From: an uncultured Oscillospiraceae bacterium
Lineage (GTDB): Bacteria > Bacillota > Clostridia > Oscillospirales > Oscillospiraceae
Assembly: GCA_900756575.1 (NCBI GenBank)
Contig: CAAEKQ010000141.1
Coordinates: 1 to 9,742, forward strand
Length of the DNA stretch: 9,742 bases
Direction: 5' to 3'
This document shows positions 1-6,757 of this stretch, one piece after another. The translations under genes and the position numbers were made by a program. A model generated the notes under the pieces. The model searched no databases, was not told the origin of the DNA, and saw nothing but the letters and a program-made list of their open reading frames with translations. The stretch's first letter is position 1, and each line of letters opens with the position of its first letter.

Positions 1-1
1 C

Positions 2-460
2 GCAGATTATGGTCTGTACAGCAAGGTTTATGCTGTGCTGGGAGCGGACTTTCAGAGCTGCTACGACGGAATCCTCAATGCTATTTCCGTGTCGGATGGC
101 ACGGTTCCCAGCTTTGCGGGAACATCCCAGAGCAGTGCAAAGTCCATCACACTGACCTTGAACAATTCCACTGGCTGCTATGAGGGCAGCGTTCGGGATA
201 CGACGGGTGGGCTGTCCCATTTTACCTTCTCCGCATCCGGAGCAAACTTCTCTCGGAGTGGCAGCACATTATATATCTCTGTGCCAGCTTCCGGAGCAGA
301 CGCAGTGAAGGGGCAGACAATCACCGGCACCTCGGATCAGAAGCTCATGTCCACCAGCAACCCGACCATCTGGGAGAACCCGACCTACCAGACGGTGCTG
401 ACCGCTGGCGGTGCGGACTACGCCGCGCCAGAGACAGACAATAACAGCATCTTTTTATAA
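2..460 (+). CDS. Thioester-domain surface protein, C-terminal end of a 5'-partial and probably truncated gene
   Basis: The reading frame is open from the left edge (first full codon at base 2) and ends at TAA 458-460, giving 152 residues without the start. The composition is Ser/Thr/Gly-rich with beta-type alternation. It includes a stretch like LTLNNSTGCYEG, then a TxGGLSHFTFSASG strand pair, LYISVP, and an ending around TIWENPTYQTVLTAGG and YAAPETDNN. This pattern resembles the C-terminal half of Gram-positive thioester (TQXA-type) adhesin domains, which form a Cys-Gln bond and sit at the tip of surface proteins. The catalytic Cys and Gln would lie upstream of the window. Such proteins normally continue into Cna-B/VaFE repeats and an LPxTG anchor; here the stop comes right after the domain and no anchor follows. 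Either the gene was truncated, possibly by the repeat that begins just downstream, or it frameshifted: another frame stays open to about 641. Family assignment is by recognition only. Confidence 0.55.
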   Translation, partial: ADYGLYSKVYAVLGADFQSCYDGILNAISVSDGTVPSFAGTSQSSAKSITLTLNNSTGCYEGSVRDTTGGLSHFTFSASGANFSRSGSTLYISVPASGADAVKGQTITGTSDQKLMSTSNPTIWENPTYQTVLTAGGADYAAPETDNNSIFL

Positions 461-494
461 AAAACAGGAAGCTCTAAATAAACCGACAAAGAAG

Positions 495-554
495 ATTAGC
501 GAGAGAGTTTTCATCAGAAAAAGGTGTAAAACCGCAGGAATACTTTGTGTATGG
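495..554. repeat. Dispersed intergenic repeat, left copy (diverged)
   Basis: This stretch aligns with 9149-9209. Both copies contain GAAAAAGG (517-524 and 9172-9179), then exactly the same number of bases, then an identical 15-mer ATACTTTGTGTATGG (540-554 and 9195-9209). Upstream of GAAAAAGG the two also share an ATT-AGC-AGAGA-TTTT pattern with substitutions. The 15-mer is itself an imperfect palindrome. The copy begins about 35 bases after the stop of the truncated surface-protein gene. Confidence 0.55.
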
Positions 555-555
555 G

Positions 556-600
556 AAAAATGCAAGCGGGTACCGCCCGATCTCCAGGCGATACCCGCTT
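556..600 (-). terminator. Rho-independent terminator of the seven-gene operon
   Basis: AAGCGGGTA (564-572) pairs with TACCCGCTT (592-600), and an inner CGCC (574-577) pairs with GGCG (587-590), separated from the outer stem by a C/A mismatch. Read on the minus strand, the stem is followed by GCA and then five Ts (556-560). It lies 11 bases past the flavodoxin stop codon, so it most likely ends the operon transcript. On the plus strand the stem is followed by only a short T-run, so bidirectional use is possible but weaker. Confidence 0.8.
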
Positions 601-610
601 TTGATTCTGC

Positions 611-1162
611 TTATACGATAGACCGGAACTCCAGTCCCTGATTCTGGAACCGTCTGAGGATCTCCAGCCGCTCGTTGAACCGCTCCAGACCCAAGGCCAT
701 TTCCGCCTGAGTGGGATGATTCTTGAGGATTTCCCAGCGGATCTCGCTTTCCGGCGTAGCGCTGTGGGGGCCAGAGCCGCCGGCCCTGCGAAACATTGCA
801 ATGATCTCCTTGGAGATAGCACCGTTGCAGACGTAGCTGCCAAGGATAGTGTTCTTATCCTTCAAAAGATTCACGCCGTTTTGGATGGAGTCCACGCCGT
901 GACCCGCGTCGGCATAGTAGCCCAAGGTGCAGAATACGCCTACCGTCTTTCCCTCCAGTATCTCCATCAGCTCCCGCATGGCCTGATTGGGGCCGCCCTT
1001 GTCCACCCAGTAGCCCAGAAGCAGCACGTCGCCGTCCAGGGTGGGCACGCCGTCCTTCAAATCGTGGATGGATTTCTCCTCGGCGTTCAGTCCCTCATAT
1101 AAATACTCCGCCAGTCTCCGGGTCTTGCCCGAAAGGCTGGAATAGATAATCTGTACCTTCAT
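611..1162 (-). CDS. Flavodoxin family protein, likely electron donor of the operon
   Basis: This is a 183-residue FMN-binding-type flavodoxin. The N-terminal strand KVQIIYSS leads into the phosphate-binding loop SSLSGKT (residues 8-14), a diverged form of the T/S-x-T-G-x-T loop. YWVDKGG (51-57) and CTLGYYADAGHG (78-89) sit where the two FMN-ring-flanking loops are expected. The last 50 residues look helical. There is no signal peptide, so it is cytoplasmic. I chose the ATG at 1162 because it has GAGAGGG six bases upstream; the in-frame ATG further upstream (1210) would overlap the preceding gene and lacks the flavodoxin strand. It is the last gene of the operon, 19 bases after the K-like gene. 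Flavodoxins reduce Fe proteins in true nitrogen fixers, so a dedicated donor role is a reasonable inference, but it could instead act in a flavin-dependent reduction. Similar small flavodoxins occur in gut Clostridia. Confidence 0.85.
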   Translation of the reverse strand: MKVQIIYSSLSGKTRRLAEYLYEGLNAEEKSIHDLKDGVPTLDGDVLLLGYWVDKGGPNQAMRELMEILEGKTVGVFCTLGYYADAGHGVDSIQNGVNLLKDKNTILGSYVCNGAISKEIIAMFRRAGGSGPHSATPESEIRWEILKNHPTQAEMALGLERFNERLEILRRFQNQGLEFRSIV

Positions 1163-1181
1163 GGGATTCCCTCTCTTTCTG

Positions 1182-2411
1182 TTACTGTACCAGTTGAAAA
1201 TATTCCTCAACGGTTTCTAAAATAAAGTCCGCGCCCTTTTCGCCCATCAGGGGCAGATGGTTGGCCGTCTGTGCCCCCCGGATCACCGGCAGGGAGATGC
1301 GCAGGAACACATTATCCTTCGGGCACATGCGGAAGGAGATGTCGTCCCCCAGGATCAGCTTTCGATGCACGTTTCCCAGGATATCCATTTGCTCCCGCTC
1401 CGTGTCTGGATGGCGGATGGGCTCCTGCGGTTCTTTGACGCACCGAAGACTGTGGAGGCACAGGCTCGATTCCACCGGGATTCCCATACCGGACAGGAAT
1501 GTTCCCAGGCCCGCCAGCGTGTGATATTCTCCCACCAGCACCGCCCCGACCTTGTCCTGCTTGAGCATCCGGCCATACATCTTGTACATGGCGGCCTTCA
1601 TGGCCTTCTCCCGGAGGCGGTCTATAACACTCTGCTCCGGCTCCCGGCCCAGCGCCTTGCCGATCTCCCGGAGCCAGTCCAGGGTAGCCTGATAGCCATA
1701 GGGCATTCCGAAGACCCATGGGGTGCCGCAGCGCTCCTCCAGAATCTCCGCTGCCTCTCTGGCTTCCTCCCGGAGTACCAGATTCAGCCGCGCGCTTCCC
1801 GCCTGCTCCAGCGCTTCTACGCTGGTATCCACGCAAAAGCTGGTGCCCAATGTCATGTGGAACGCCTCGGACATGAGATTCTGAATCTCCCACACATCCG
1901 AACGCATCCGATAAGAACCGGCGGATACGCCCACCAGATTGTAGACATTCTCCTGAACGTCCACGACCTTGGGGAACTCCTGGGCCAGCAGCGACCAAAC
2001 CGCCTGGCAGCCCAGGCTGTAGTCGCCCCGGAAGCCGCCCTGGTCAAAGCACACCAATCGGGCCTGCACCCGCTCCTGCATATAATTGCAAACGCCCTTG
2101 ATGTCCGTTCCAATCACCGAAGCAATGGAGGAGCCCACCACAAAGATCACCTTGGGATGATAGGCCTCGTCCAGCTCCACAATGGCGTCCTCCAGGCGGG
2201 TCACGTCGCCCATGACCACATCGTCCTCGCTCATGTGGGTGGTGAACAGCTGATTTTCCTGCTCCACGCCCAGCTCACCATAAAGGCTCATGCTGAAATG
2301 GGTGGTTCCCGCAGGGCCATATTCCAGCACGATGCTCTCCTTTACGGTCAAGAGGTTCCAAAGGATGCCCATGCGATCCGAGGGCGTGGGCAAATATCGG
2401 GTCAAACTCAT
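1182..2411 (-). CDS. Nitrogenase component 1-like protein, NifK/NifN-like subunit lacking cluster cysteines
   Basis: This 409-residue member of the oxidoreductase/nitrogenase component 1 family is probably the beta-like partner of the adjacent D-like subunit. Family landmarks include EYGPAGTTHF (30-39, the GPxGC loop), HMSEDDVVMGD (59-69, matching the TEDxxVFGG segment of NifK), VVGSSIASVIGTD (91-103), GFRGDYSLG (126-134), ARLNLVL in mid-protein, and a C-terminal LPVIRG...LPLMGEKGADFILE matching the NifK/NifN end. The three cysteines that bind the P-cluster in NifK are absent: the positions appear to be Ser11 (in TPSDRMG), Thr36 and Ser95. Several other cysteines occur, but none in those loops. 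The start ATG overlaps the D-like stop codon as ATGA (2408-2411), implying translational coupling and a 1:1 complex. It is shorter than NifK, which is typical of nitrogenase-like homologues. The family is certain; the substrate is unknown. Confidence 0.88.
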   Translation of the reverse strand: MSLTRYLPTPSDRMGILWNLLTVKESIVLEYGPAGTTHFSMSLYGELGVEQENQLFTTHMSEDDVVMGDVTRLEDAIVELDEAYHPKVIFVVGSSIASVIGTDIKGVCNYMQERVQARLVCFDQGGFRGDYSLGCQAVWSLLAQEFPKVVDVQENVYNLVGVSAGSYRMRSDVWEIQNLMSEAFHMTLGTSFCVDTSVEALEQAGSARLNLVLREEAREAAEILEERCGTPWVFGMPYGYQATLDWLREIGKALGREPEQSVIDRLREKAMKAAMYKMYGRMLKQDKVGAVLVGEYHTLAGLGTFLSGMGIPVESSLCLHSLRCVKEPQEPIRHPDTEREQMDILGNVHRKLILGDDISFRMCPKDNVFLRISLPVIRGAQTANHLPLMGEKGADFILETVEEYFQLVQ

Positions 2412-3790
2412 GCCTGCACCTTCTTTCCGTCGCCATCGGCTGCCCTGCCCGGATGGCCGCCCATGCCCATCATGCCGCCCATACCGGGATGACCCGCCGG
2501 CATTTCTCCGCTTCTCAGAGCTCTGGATTCCTCTGCGGCCCGGATCAGCTCCGTCACCACAAAGTCCGTGATTTCAAAGCCCATCATGGAGGTGGCCCGA
2601 TCCAAATGGGCCATGGCAATGCCCTTTTTCCGAAGCCGCGCCGCATATTCATGGCCCAGATAGATTTGGGGCTTCAATACGTCATAGATGTACTGGAGGG
2701 GCGCAATGTTGGCGGATTTCGTCACATAGGGATCGTGATGCTGCAAAATGGCCTCCAGATCTCCCCTGTCTTCGTCCGTGAATCGGGACAGCTGAATGAT
2801 CTGCGGCACCATGCCCGTCTCCACCATAAAGCGGTTGAATTCAAAGGGATGGAACGTGGTGTTGCCGTAGATATAGGTCACATTCTTCAGCTGTTCCCGG
2901 CCCCGCTCCACCGCAGCCTTTGCCGCCCGATATTTTCCCTGAAGCTCCTCCGGCAGGGGCAGCTCCAGATAGGAAAACAGCCGCTGATAGGCATCCAGAA
3001 TACGGTCCGGGTCGGTGTATTTGTCGAAGAACACATAAGGCGTGCCAAACCGCCGCTGCATCTTCTTCGCCAACGGCATGGCAATATCGTTGACCACAAT
3101 ATTGACCTTTGCTCTGGGCCCTCTGCGGATTTCATCCACCGAGCAGCCGCAGGGCAGCTGCATGCCGATTTCCACTCCGGCGCTCTTCAAAACATGGCAG
3201 AGCTCCGTGGTGTCAAACCGTCCCATGCGCTGGCCCAAAAGGTTTACGCTTCCGTCCACCTCTTGGGGCTCCATCATATCAAGGCAGGCGGTGATGGTGC
3301 GCTCCAGACCGGGCAGATGGTTGTCGCACTTAAAATGCTCCGTATGTACCGCCATCACCGGGATGTCGTACTGCTGCGACAGGCCGTCGGCAATGGCATC
3401 CATATCGTCTCCGATCAGTTCCGGAATACAGGTGGTCACCAGGAACACGGCCTTGGGATGATACTCCCTTGCCAGCTCGTCAAAGGCTTCCTCCACCTTG
3501 GCCGCACAGCCAAAGGTGACATTCTGGGCATCCAGCACCACAGAAAGGCACCGTCCGTCCACCCCGCCGAAGTCCTGGGAGTACAGGGTCATATGCTTGG
3601 TATAGTAGGCGCACTCGTCGGTTCCCACCAGCAGCATATAAGCGTCCTGGATTCCCCGAATCGCCATCGCCGCACCCATGAGGGGACAGTGGGTGCCGGG
3701 GAACATGGCTGTGGTCAGCTGCCGGACATCCTTCATAGAGGTGATTTCCGACAGCCGTCCCAGCTTTTTCAGCATTTCATTTCCGTTCAT
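2408..3790 (-). CDS. Nitrogenase component 1-like protein, NifD/NifE-like subunit with three cluster cysteines and a Met/His/Gly-rich tail
   Basis: This 460-residue protein is the alpha-like subunit of a nitrogenase-like complex. Three cysteines sit where NifD binds the P-cluster: Cys35 in THCPLMGA, Cys60 in VGTDECAYYT, and Cys121 in TTCIPELIGDD, so a [4Fe-4S]-type or larger cluster is likely. NifD Cys275 falls near Asn234 (KVNIVVND, 228-235) and NifD His442 near Met403 (SMMGFE, 401-406), so FeMo-cofactor binding as in nitrogenase is unlikely. A CGC motif (214-216) is an extra possible metal site. Residues 428-449 form a Gly/Met/His-rich tail (two HPG motifs and a run of five Met) followed by an acidic/basic end, unlike the compact C-terminus of NifD. 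The start ATG has AAGGAG about five bases upstream and lies nine bases after the ATPase gene. The alignment of ligand positions was done by eye. Confidence 0.9.
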   Translation of the reverse strand: MNGNEMLKKLGRLSEITSMKDVRQLTTAMFPGTHCPLMGAAMAIRGIQDAYMLLVGTDECAYYTKHMTLYSQDFGGVDGRCLSVVLDAQNVTFGCAAKVEEAFDELAREYHPKAVFLVTTCIPELIGDDMDAIADGLSQQYDIPVMAVHTEHFKCDNHLPGLERTITACLDMMEPQEVDGSVNLLGQRMGRFDTTELCHVLKSAGVEIGMQLPCGCSVDEIRRGPRAKVNIVVNDIAMPLAKKMQRRFGTPYVFFDKYTDPDRILDAYQRLFSYLELPLPEELQGKYRAAKAAVERGREQLKNVTYIYGNTTFHPFEFNRFMVETGMVPQIIQLSRFTDEDRGDLEAILQHHDPYVTKSANIAPLQYIYDVLKPQIYLGHEYAARLRKKGIAMAHLDRATSMMGFEITDFVVTELIRAAEESRALRSGEMPAGHPGMGGMMGMGGHPGRAADGDGKKVQA

Positions 3791-3799
3791 AGGCTCTCC

Positions 3800-4591
3800 T
3801 TACGATATTTCTTGATAAGCAAGCAGCGGATAGTGCCGCCCGGGGATCTTCACCACCTGGCACTCCACATTGTAGACTTCCCACATCATTTTGGGGGTGA
3901 CGACCTCCAACGGCGTGCCCTCGCTGTACTTTTTCCCGTCCTTGATGACCACAATGTGATCACTGACCTCCAGGGCGTGGCTCAAATCGTGGAGCACCAT
4001 GACAATGCCGATCCCCGATTCCCGTTTCAGCCGCTTCACCAGCCGCATTGTCTCCTGCTGATGGGAGATGTCCAAATAGGTGGTAGGCTCGTCCAGAAAC
4101 AGAATTTCCGGTTGCTGGGCCAGCACCATGGCAATCCACACCCGCTGCTGCTCGCCGCCGGAGCAGGCCCGGATGGACTTTTTCGCCAGATGGCTGGTGC
4201 CCGTCACCTCCAGGGCCCAGTCCACAATGGCGTCGTCCTCCTTGGAGTTCCGCTCATACCACTTTTGATGGGGCATCCGGCCATAGCCCACCAGATCCCG
4301 CACCGTAAAGTCCGGCGGCGCCGTGTGCTTCTGGGGCAGAACGCCGATGAGCCGGGCCAGCTCCTTGGTGTCATAGTCCTTGAGGTCCCGATCCAGCACC
4401 TCCACCACACCGCTCCGATACTTGAGCAGCCGGGTCAGGGCCTTGAGCACCGTGGATTTTCCGGAGCCGTTGGGGCCGATGATGGTGGTGATCTCCCCTT
4501 TTCGGATGTGGATATCCAGATCGGAGACCACCAGAGTTTCCCCGTAGCCGATTTCCAGCTGCCGGGCTGTAATTTCCGCGTTAGCTGCCAC
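3800..4591 (-). CDS. ABC importer ATP-binding protein, FecE/BtuD/FhuC type
   Basis: This 263-residue cytoplasmic ATPase powers uptake through the adjacent permease. The order is canonical: Walker A GPNGSGKST (39-47), Q-loop Gln87 (LPQKH), signature CSGGEQQR (143-150), Walker B ILFLDEP (163-169), D-loop YLDI, H-loop His201 (VLHDLSHAL). The signature has Cys where most family members have Leu and Glu where many have Gln, a mild variation. The start is GTG at 4591, preceded by AAGGGG about eight bases upstream; it overlaps the permease stop by 11 bases, indicating coupled translation. The family imports ferric siderophores, haem, corrinoids or, in some members, molybdate; the sequence does not say which. 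It is encoded between the permease and the D-like gene, so it belongs to the same transcription unit as the nitrogenase-like subunits. Confidence 0.95.
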   Translation of the reverse strand: MAANAEITARQLEIGYGETLVVSDLDIHIRKGEITTIIGPNGSGKSTVLKALTRLLKYRSGVVEVLDRDLKDYDTKELARLIGVLPQKHTAPPDFTVRDLVGYGRMPHQKWYERNSKEDDAIVDWALEVTGTSHLAKKSIRACSGGEQQRVWIAMVLAQQPEILFLDEPTTYLDISHQQETMRLVKRLKRESGIGIVMVLHDLSHALEVSDHIVVIKDGKKYSEGTPLEVVTPKMMWEVYNVECQVVKIPGRHYPLLAYQEIS

Positions 4592-5600
4592 TTTTCGACC
4601 CCTTTCTCAGCATATACAGGAAGAACGGACCGCCGCAGACCGACATAATGATGCCCACGGGAATCTCCATCCCCGGTACCACCGTGCGGCCAACCGTATC
4701 CGCCGCCAGCAATACCACGGAGCCCAGCACAATGCTCACGGGCAGCATGGACTTATAGTTCGAGCCCACCAGCAGCCGCGCAATATGGGGCACCACCAGA
4801 CCGACAAAGCCGATCATACCTGCCACAGAAACCGTAGCCGCCGCCAAAAATGCGGAAACAGCGGACAGGAATACCCGGCTGGCATTGACCTTCAGGCCCA
4901 GGCTTTTCGCCATTTCGTCTCCCAGCTGGAGGGTATTGGCGCTGCGGATGCAGAAGAAGCTCAGGATCAAGCCGATGATGGAATACACCGCCAGAATCTT
5001 CACCTGATACCAGCTCTTACCCGACAAGCTGCCGTTCATAAAGGCCAATACGCCCTGGAGGCTGTCGGAATTCAGCAGCTGGAGCAGGGAGTTGTACGCG
5101 CCCAATACGGAGTTGATCGCCACACCGGAGAGAATGATCCGGGTGGGATCCACGCCGTCCTTCCACGCCATCACATAAATCAGCACACAAGCCAGCGCCG
5201 CGCCGCCAAAGGCAAACACCGGCACCGAAGCGCTGAGACCAGGAAACAGCAGCAGGATCGTAGTCGCCGCCGTACCCGCACCCGCCGATACGCCGATGGT
5301 ACCGGGATCGGCCAGGGGGTTGCGCATCACCGATTGCAGCAGCGCACCGGAAGCCGCCAGAGATGCGCCAATGAGAATCGCCAGAATCATTCGGGGCAGT
5401 CGCAGGCTCAGCACGATGATCTTAATGGGGCTCTGATCCGGAGAAACTACAGCCTTCAAAATCTCCGGCACCGAGTACCCGGCGCTGCCGATGGCCACAG
5501 AGACCACCGCCAGCGCCGCAAGGATCACCAGAAGCAGCAGCATCACGCCGCTGACCCGCAGAAGCCCGGCTTCCGTTCTGGACTTTCCGTTCCGTCTCAC
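4581..5600 (-). CDS. ABC importer permease, FecCD/BtuC family
   Basis: This 339-residue integral membrane permease would form the homodimeric channel of a type II importer. Hydrophobic segments are spread through the whole length (first at about 15-38, last at about 315-332), consistent with the nine or ten helices usual for BtuC. Family motifs are LRLPR (66-70), NPLADPGTIGVSAG (94-107), and the ATPase-coupling stretch MIGFVGLVVPHIARL (262-276), then EIPVGI (312-317). The start is GTG at 5600, placed immediately after the TAA of the substrate-binding protein; a GGAGGAG sequence lies about 12 bases upstream, inside the previous gene. The length is typical of the family. The substrate cannot be read from the permease itself. 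Confidence 0.95.
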   Translation of the reverse strand: MRRNGKSRTEAGLLRVSGVMLLLLVILAALAVVSVAIGSAGYSVPEILKAVVSPDQSPIKIIVLSLRLPRMILAILIGASLAASGALLQSVMRNPLADPGTIGVSAGAGTAATTILLLFPGLSASVPVFAFGGAALACVLIYVMAWKDGVDPTRIILSGVAINSVLGAYNSLLQLLNSDSLQGVLAFMNGSLSGKSWYQVKILAVYSIIGLILSFFCIRSANTLQLGDEMAKSLGLKVNASRVFLSAVSAFLAAATVSVAGMIGFVGLVVPHIARLLVGSNYKSMLPVSIVLGSVVLLAADTVGRTVVPGMEIPVGIIMSVCGGPFFLYMLRKGSKSGS

Positions 5601-6719
5601 TTAGCCGAACTTCTCCTCCAGCAGATCCATGAGGCTGTTCATGCTGTTGATGATCTGGATGCCCTTGGAGGTAACGTACTCGCTGGAAAGATAGATGATA
5701 TTGCCGTTCTTCACCGCCTGGAGGTTATCCCAGATGGCAGGGTTGTTGGCGATCTCCTCCTGATAGGAAGCCTCCAGATCCGCAGCATCAGCGGACATGG
5801 GGGAAATGGCGAAGATCACTTCCGGATCCAGCTCCACCAGCTTTTCGAGATCCAGCGGTGCGGTACGATCCTCGGGATCAATCAGGGTGTCGGAGAGATT
5901 TTCAATGGGGAGCATTGCAAGCATGCTGCCGAGATAGCCCTTGGAGGTCTGCTGATAGCTAGGCGGGAAGGAGAACAGAATCATTGCGGTCTTGGTCTCC
6001 ATCTTGTCGCTGAAGCTGGCGGCACGGGCCTCGAGATCATCGAATTCCTGCTGCACCTGCTCCTGATCCTCCTGATCGCCGAAAGACTTGGTCAGGGCAA
6101 TGGCCTCTTCCTTGGCCTCGGTGTAGGTGATGGAGGGGCCTTCGCTGGTGTAGTATACGGGGATACCGGCTGCATCCAGAATGGGGCCGAAGTCCTCCTG
6201 GAGGTGCTTGCCCATGATGACCAGATCAGGCTCCATGGCGATGATGGACTCGGTGTCCAGCTGGCTCATGCCGGTGGTGATCACAGGCAGCTCGCTGACC
6301 CAGTCGGGATACTCTACAGAGCTGGCGGGGCTGGTCACGGCAATGGGCTTTACGTCGCAGCGGGCCATAATTTGCAGGGCTGCATTGGACAGGCAAACGA
6401 TCTTCTCGGGCACCTGATCCAGATGCAGGCTCTCGCCGTAGGTCTCTACCATGCTCTCGGGATAGTACATGGTGAAGCCGTCCTCCTGGGGCTCCTCTGC
6501 TTCCACTGAGGAAGTCTCCTCAACCGTGGAAGCTGCGGTCTCCTCCTGCTCGGAAGCAGCGGGAGCGACGGAAACCTCCGGGGCCTCGGACTGTACGGAG
6601 GCGGCGGTGCTGCTTTCTGCGGCAGCGGAGGATGCAGCGGTGTTGCCGCAGCCGGTGGCCAGCAGGGTCAGGCTCAGGGCCATGCCCAGGGCCAGAGATC
6701 GAATCATTACTTTTTTCAT
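5601..6719 (-). CDS. ABC importer substrate-binding lipoprotein, FecB/BtuF type (class III)
   Basis: This 372-residue extracytoplasmic ligand-binding protein begins with a lipoprotein signal peptide (positive MKKVMIR, hydrophobic core to residue 20, lipobox LATGC with Cys24). A low-complexity Ser/Ala/Glu linker follows (about 25-80) before the binding domain. Within the domain, EKIVCLSNAALQIMARCDVKPIAV (about 105-128), MEPDLVI (162-168), GIPVYY (185-190), LDPEVIFAI (297-305) and the ending NPAIWDNLQAVKNGNIIYL match the helical-backbone binding proteins used for siderophores, haem and cobalamin. I chose the ATG at 6719 because AAAGGA sits eight bases upstream and it opens the signal peptide; the longer frame runs into the upstream gene. 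Two cysteines (109, 121) lie near the N-lobe and may be specific to this protein. The gene starts 38 bases after the NifH-like gene. The ligand is unknown. Confidence 0.92.
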   Translation of the reverse strand: MKKVMIRSLALGMALSLTLLATGCGNTAASSAAAESSTAASVQSEAPEVSVAPAASEQEETAASTVEETSSVEAEEPQEDGFTMYYPESMVETYGESLHLDQVPEKIVCLSNAALQIMARCDVKPIAVTSPASSVEYPDWVSELPVITTGMSQLDTESIIAMEPDLVIMGKHLQEDFGPILDAAGIPVYYTSEGPSITYTEAKEEAIALTKSFGDQEDQEQVQQEFDDLEARAASFSDKMETKTAMILFSFPPSYQQTSKGYLGSMLAMLPIENLSDTLIDPEDRTAPLDLEKLVELDPEVIFAISPMSADAADLEASYQEEIANNPAIWDNLQAVKNGNIIYLSSEYVTSKGIQIINSMNSLMDLLEEKFG

Positions 6720-6757
6720 TGCATTGTTCCTTTCTCGTTTCAGGGGTTCACTTGGGT

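Noticed and set aside
2453..4648. Very long plus-strand open frame (731 codons), with similar ones at 1257-2492 and 4785-6509
   Set aside because: They lie antisense to clearly conserved genes. Their products are His/Gln/Leu-rich without family motifs, a usual effect of GC-biased codon use on the opposite strand.
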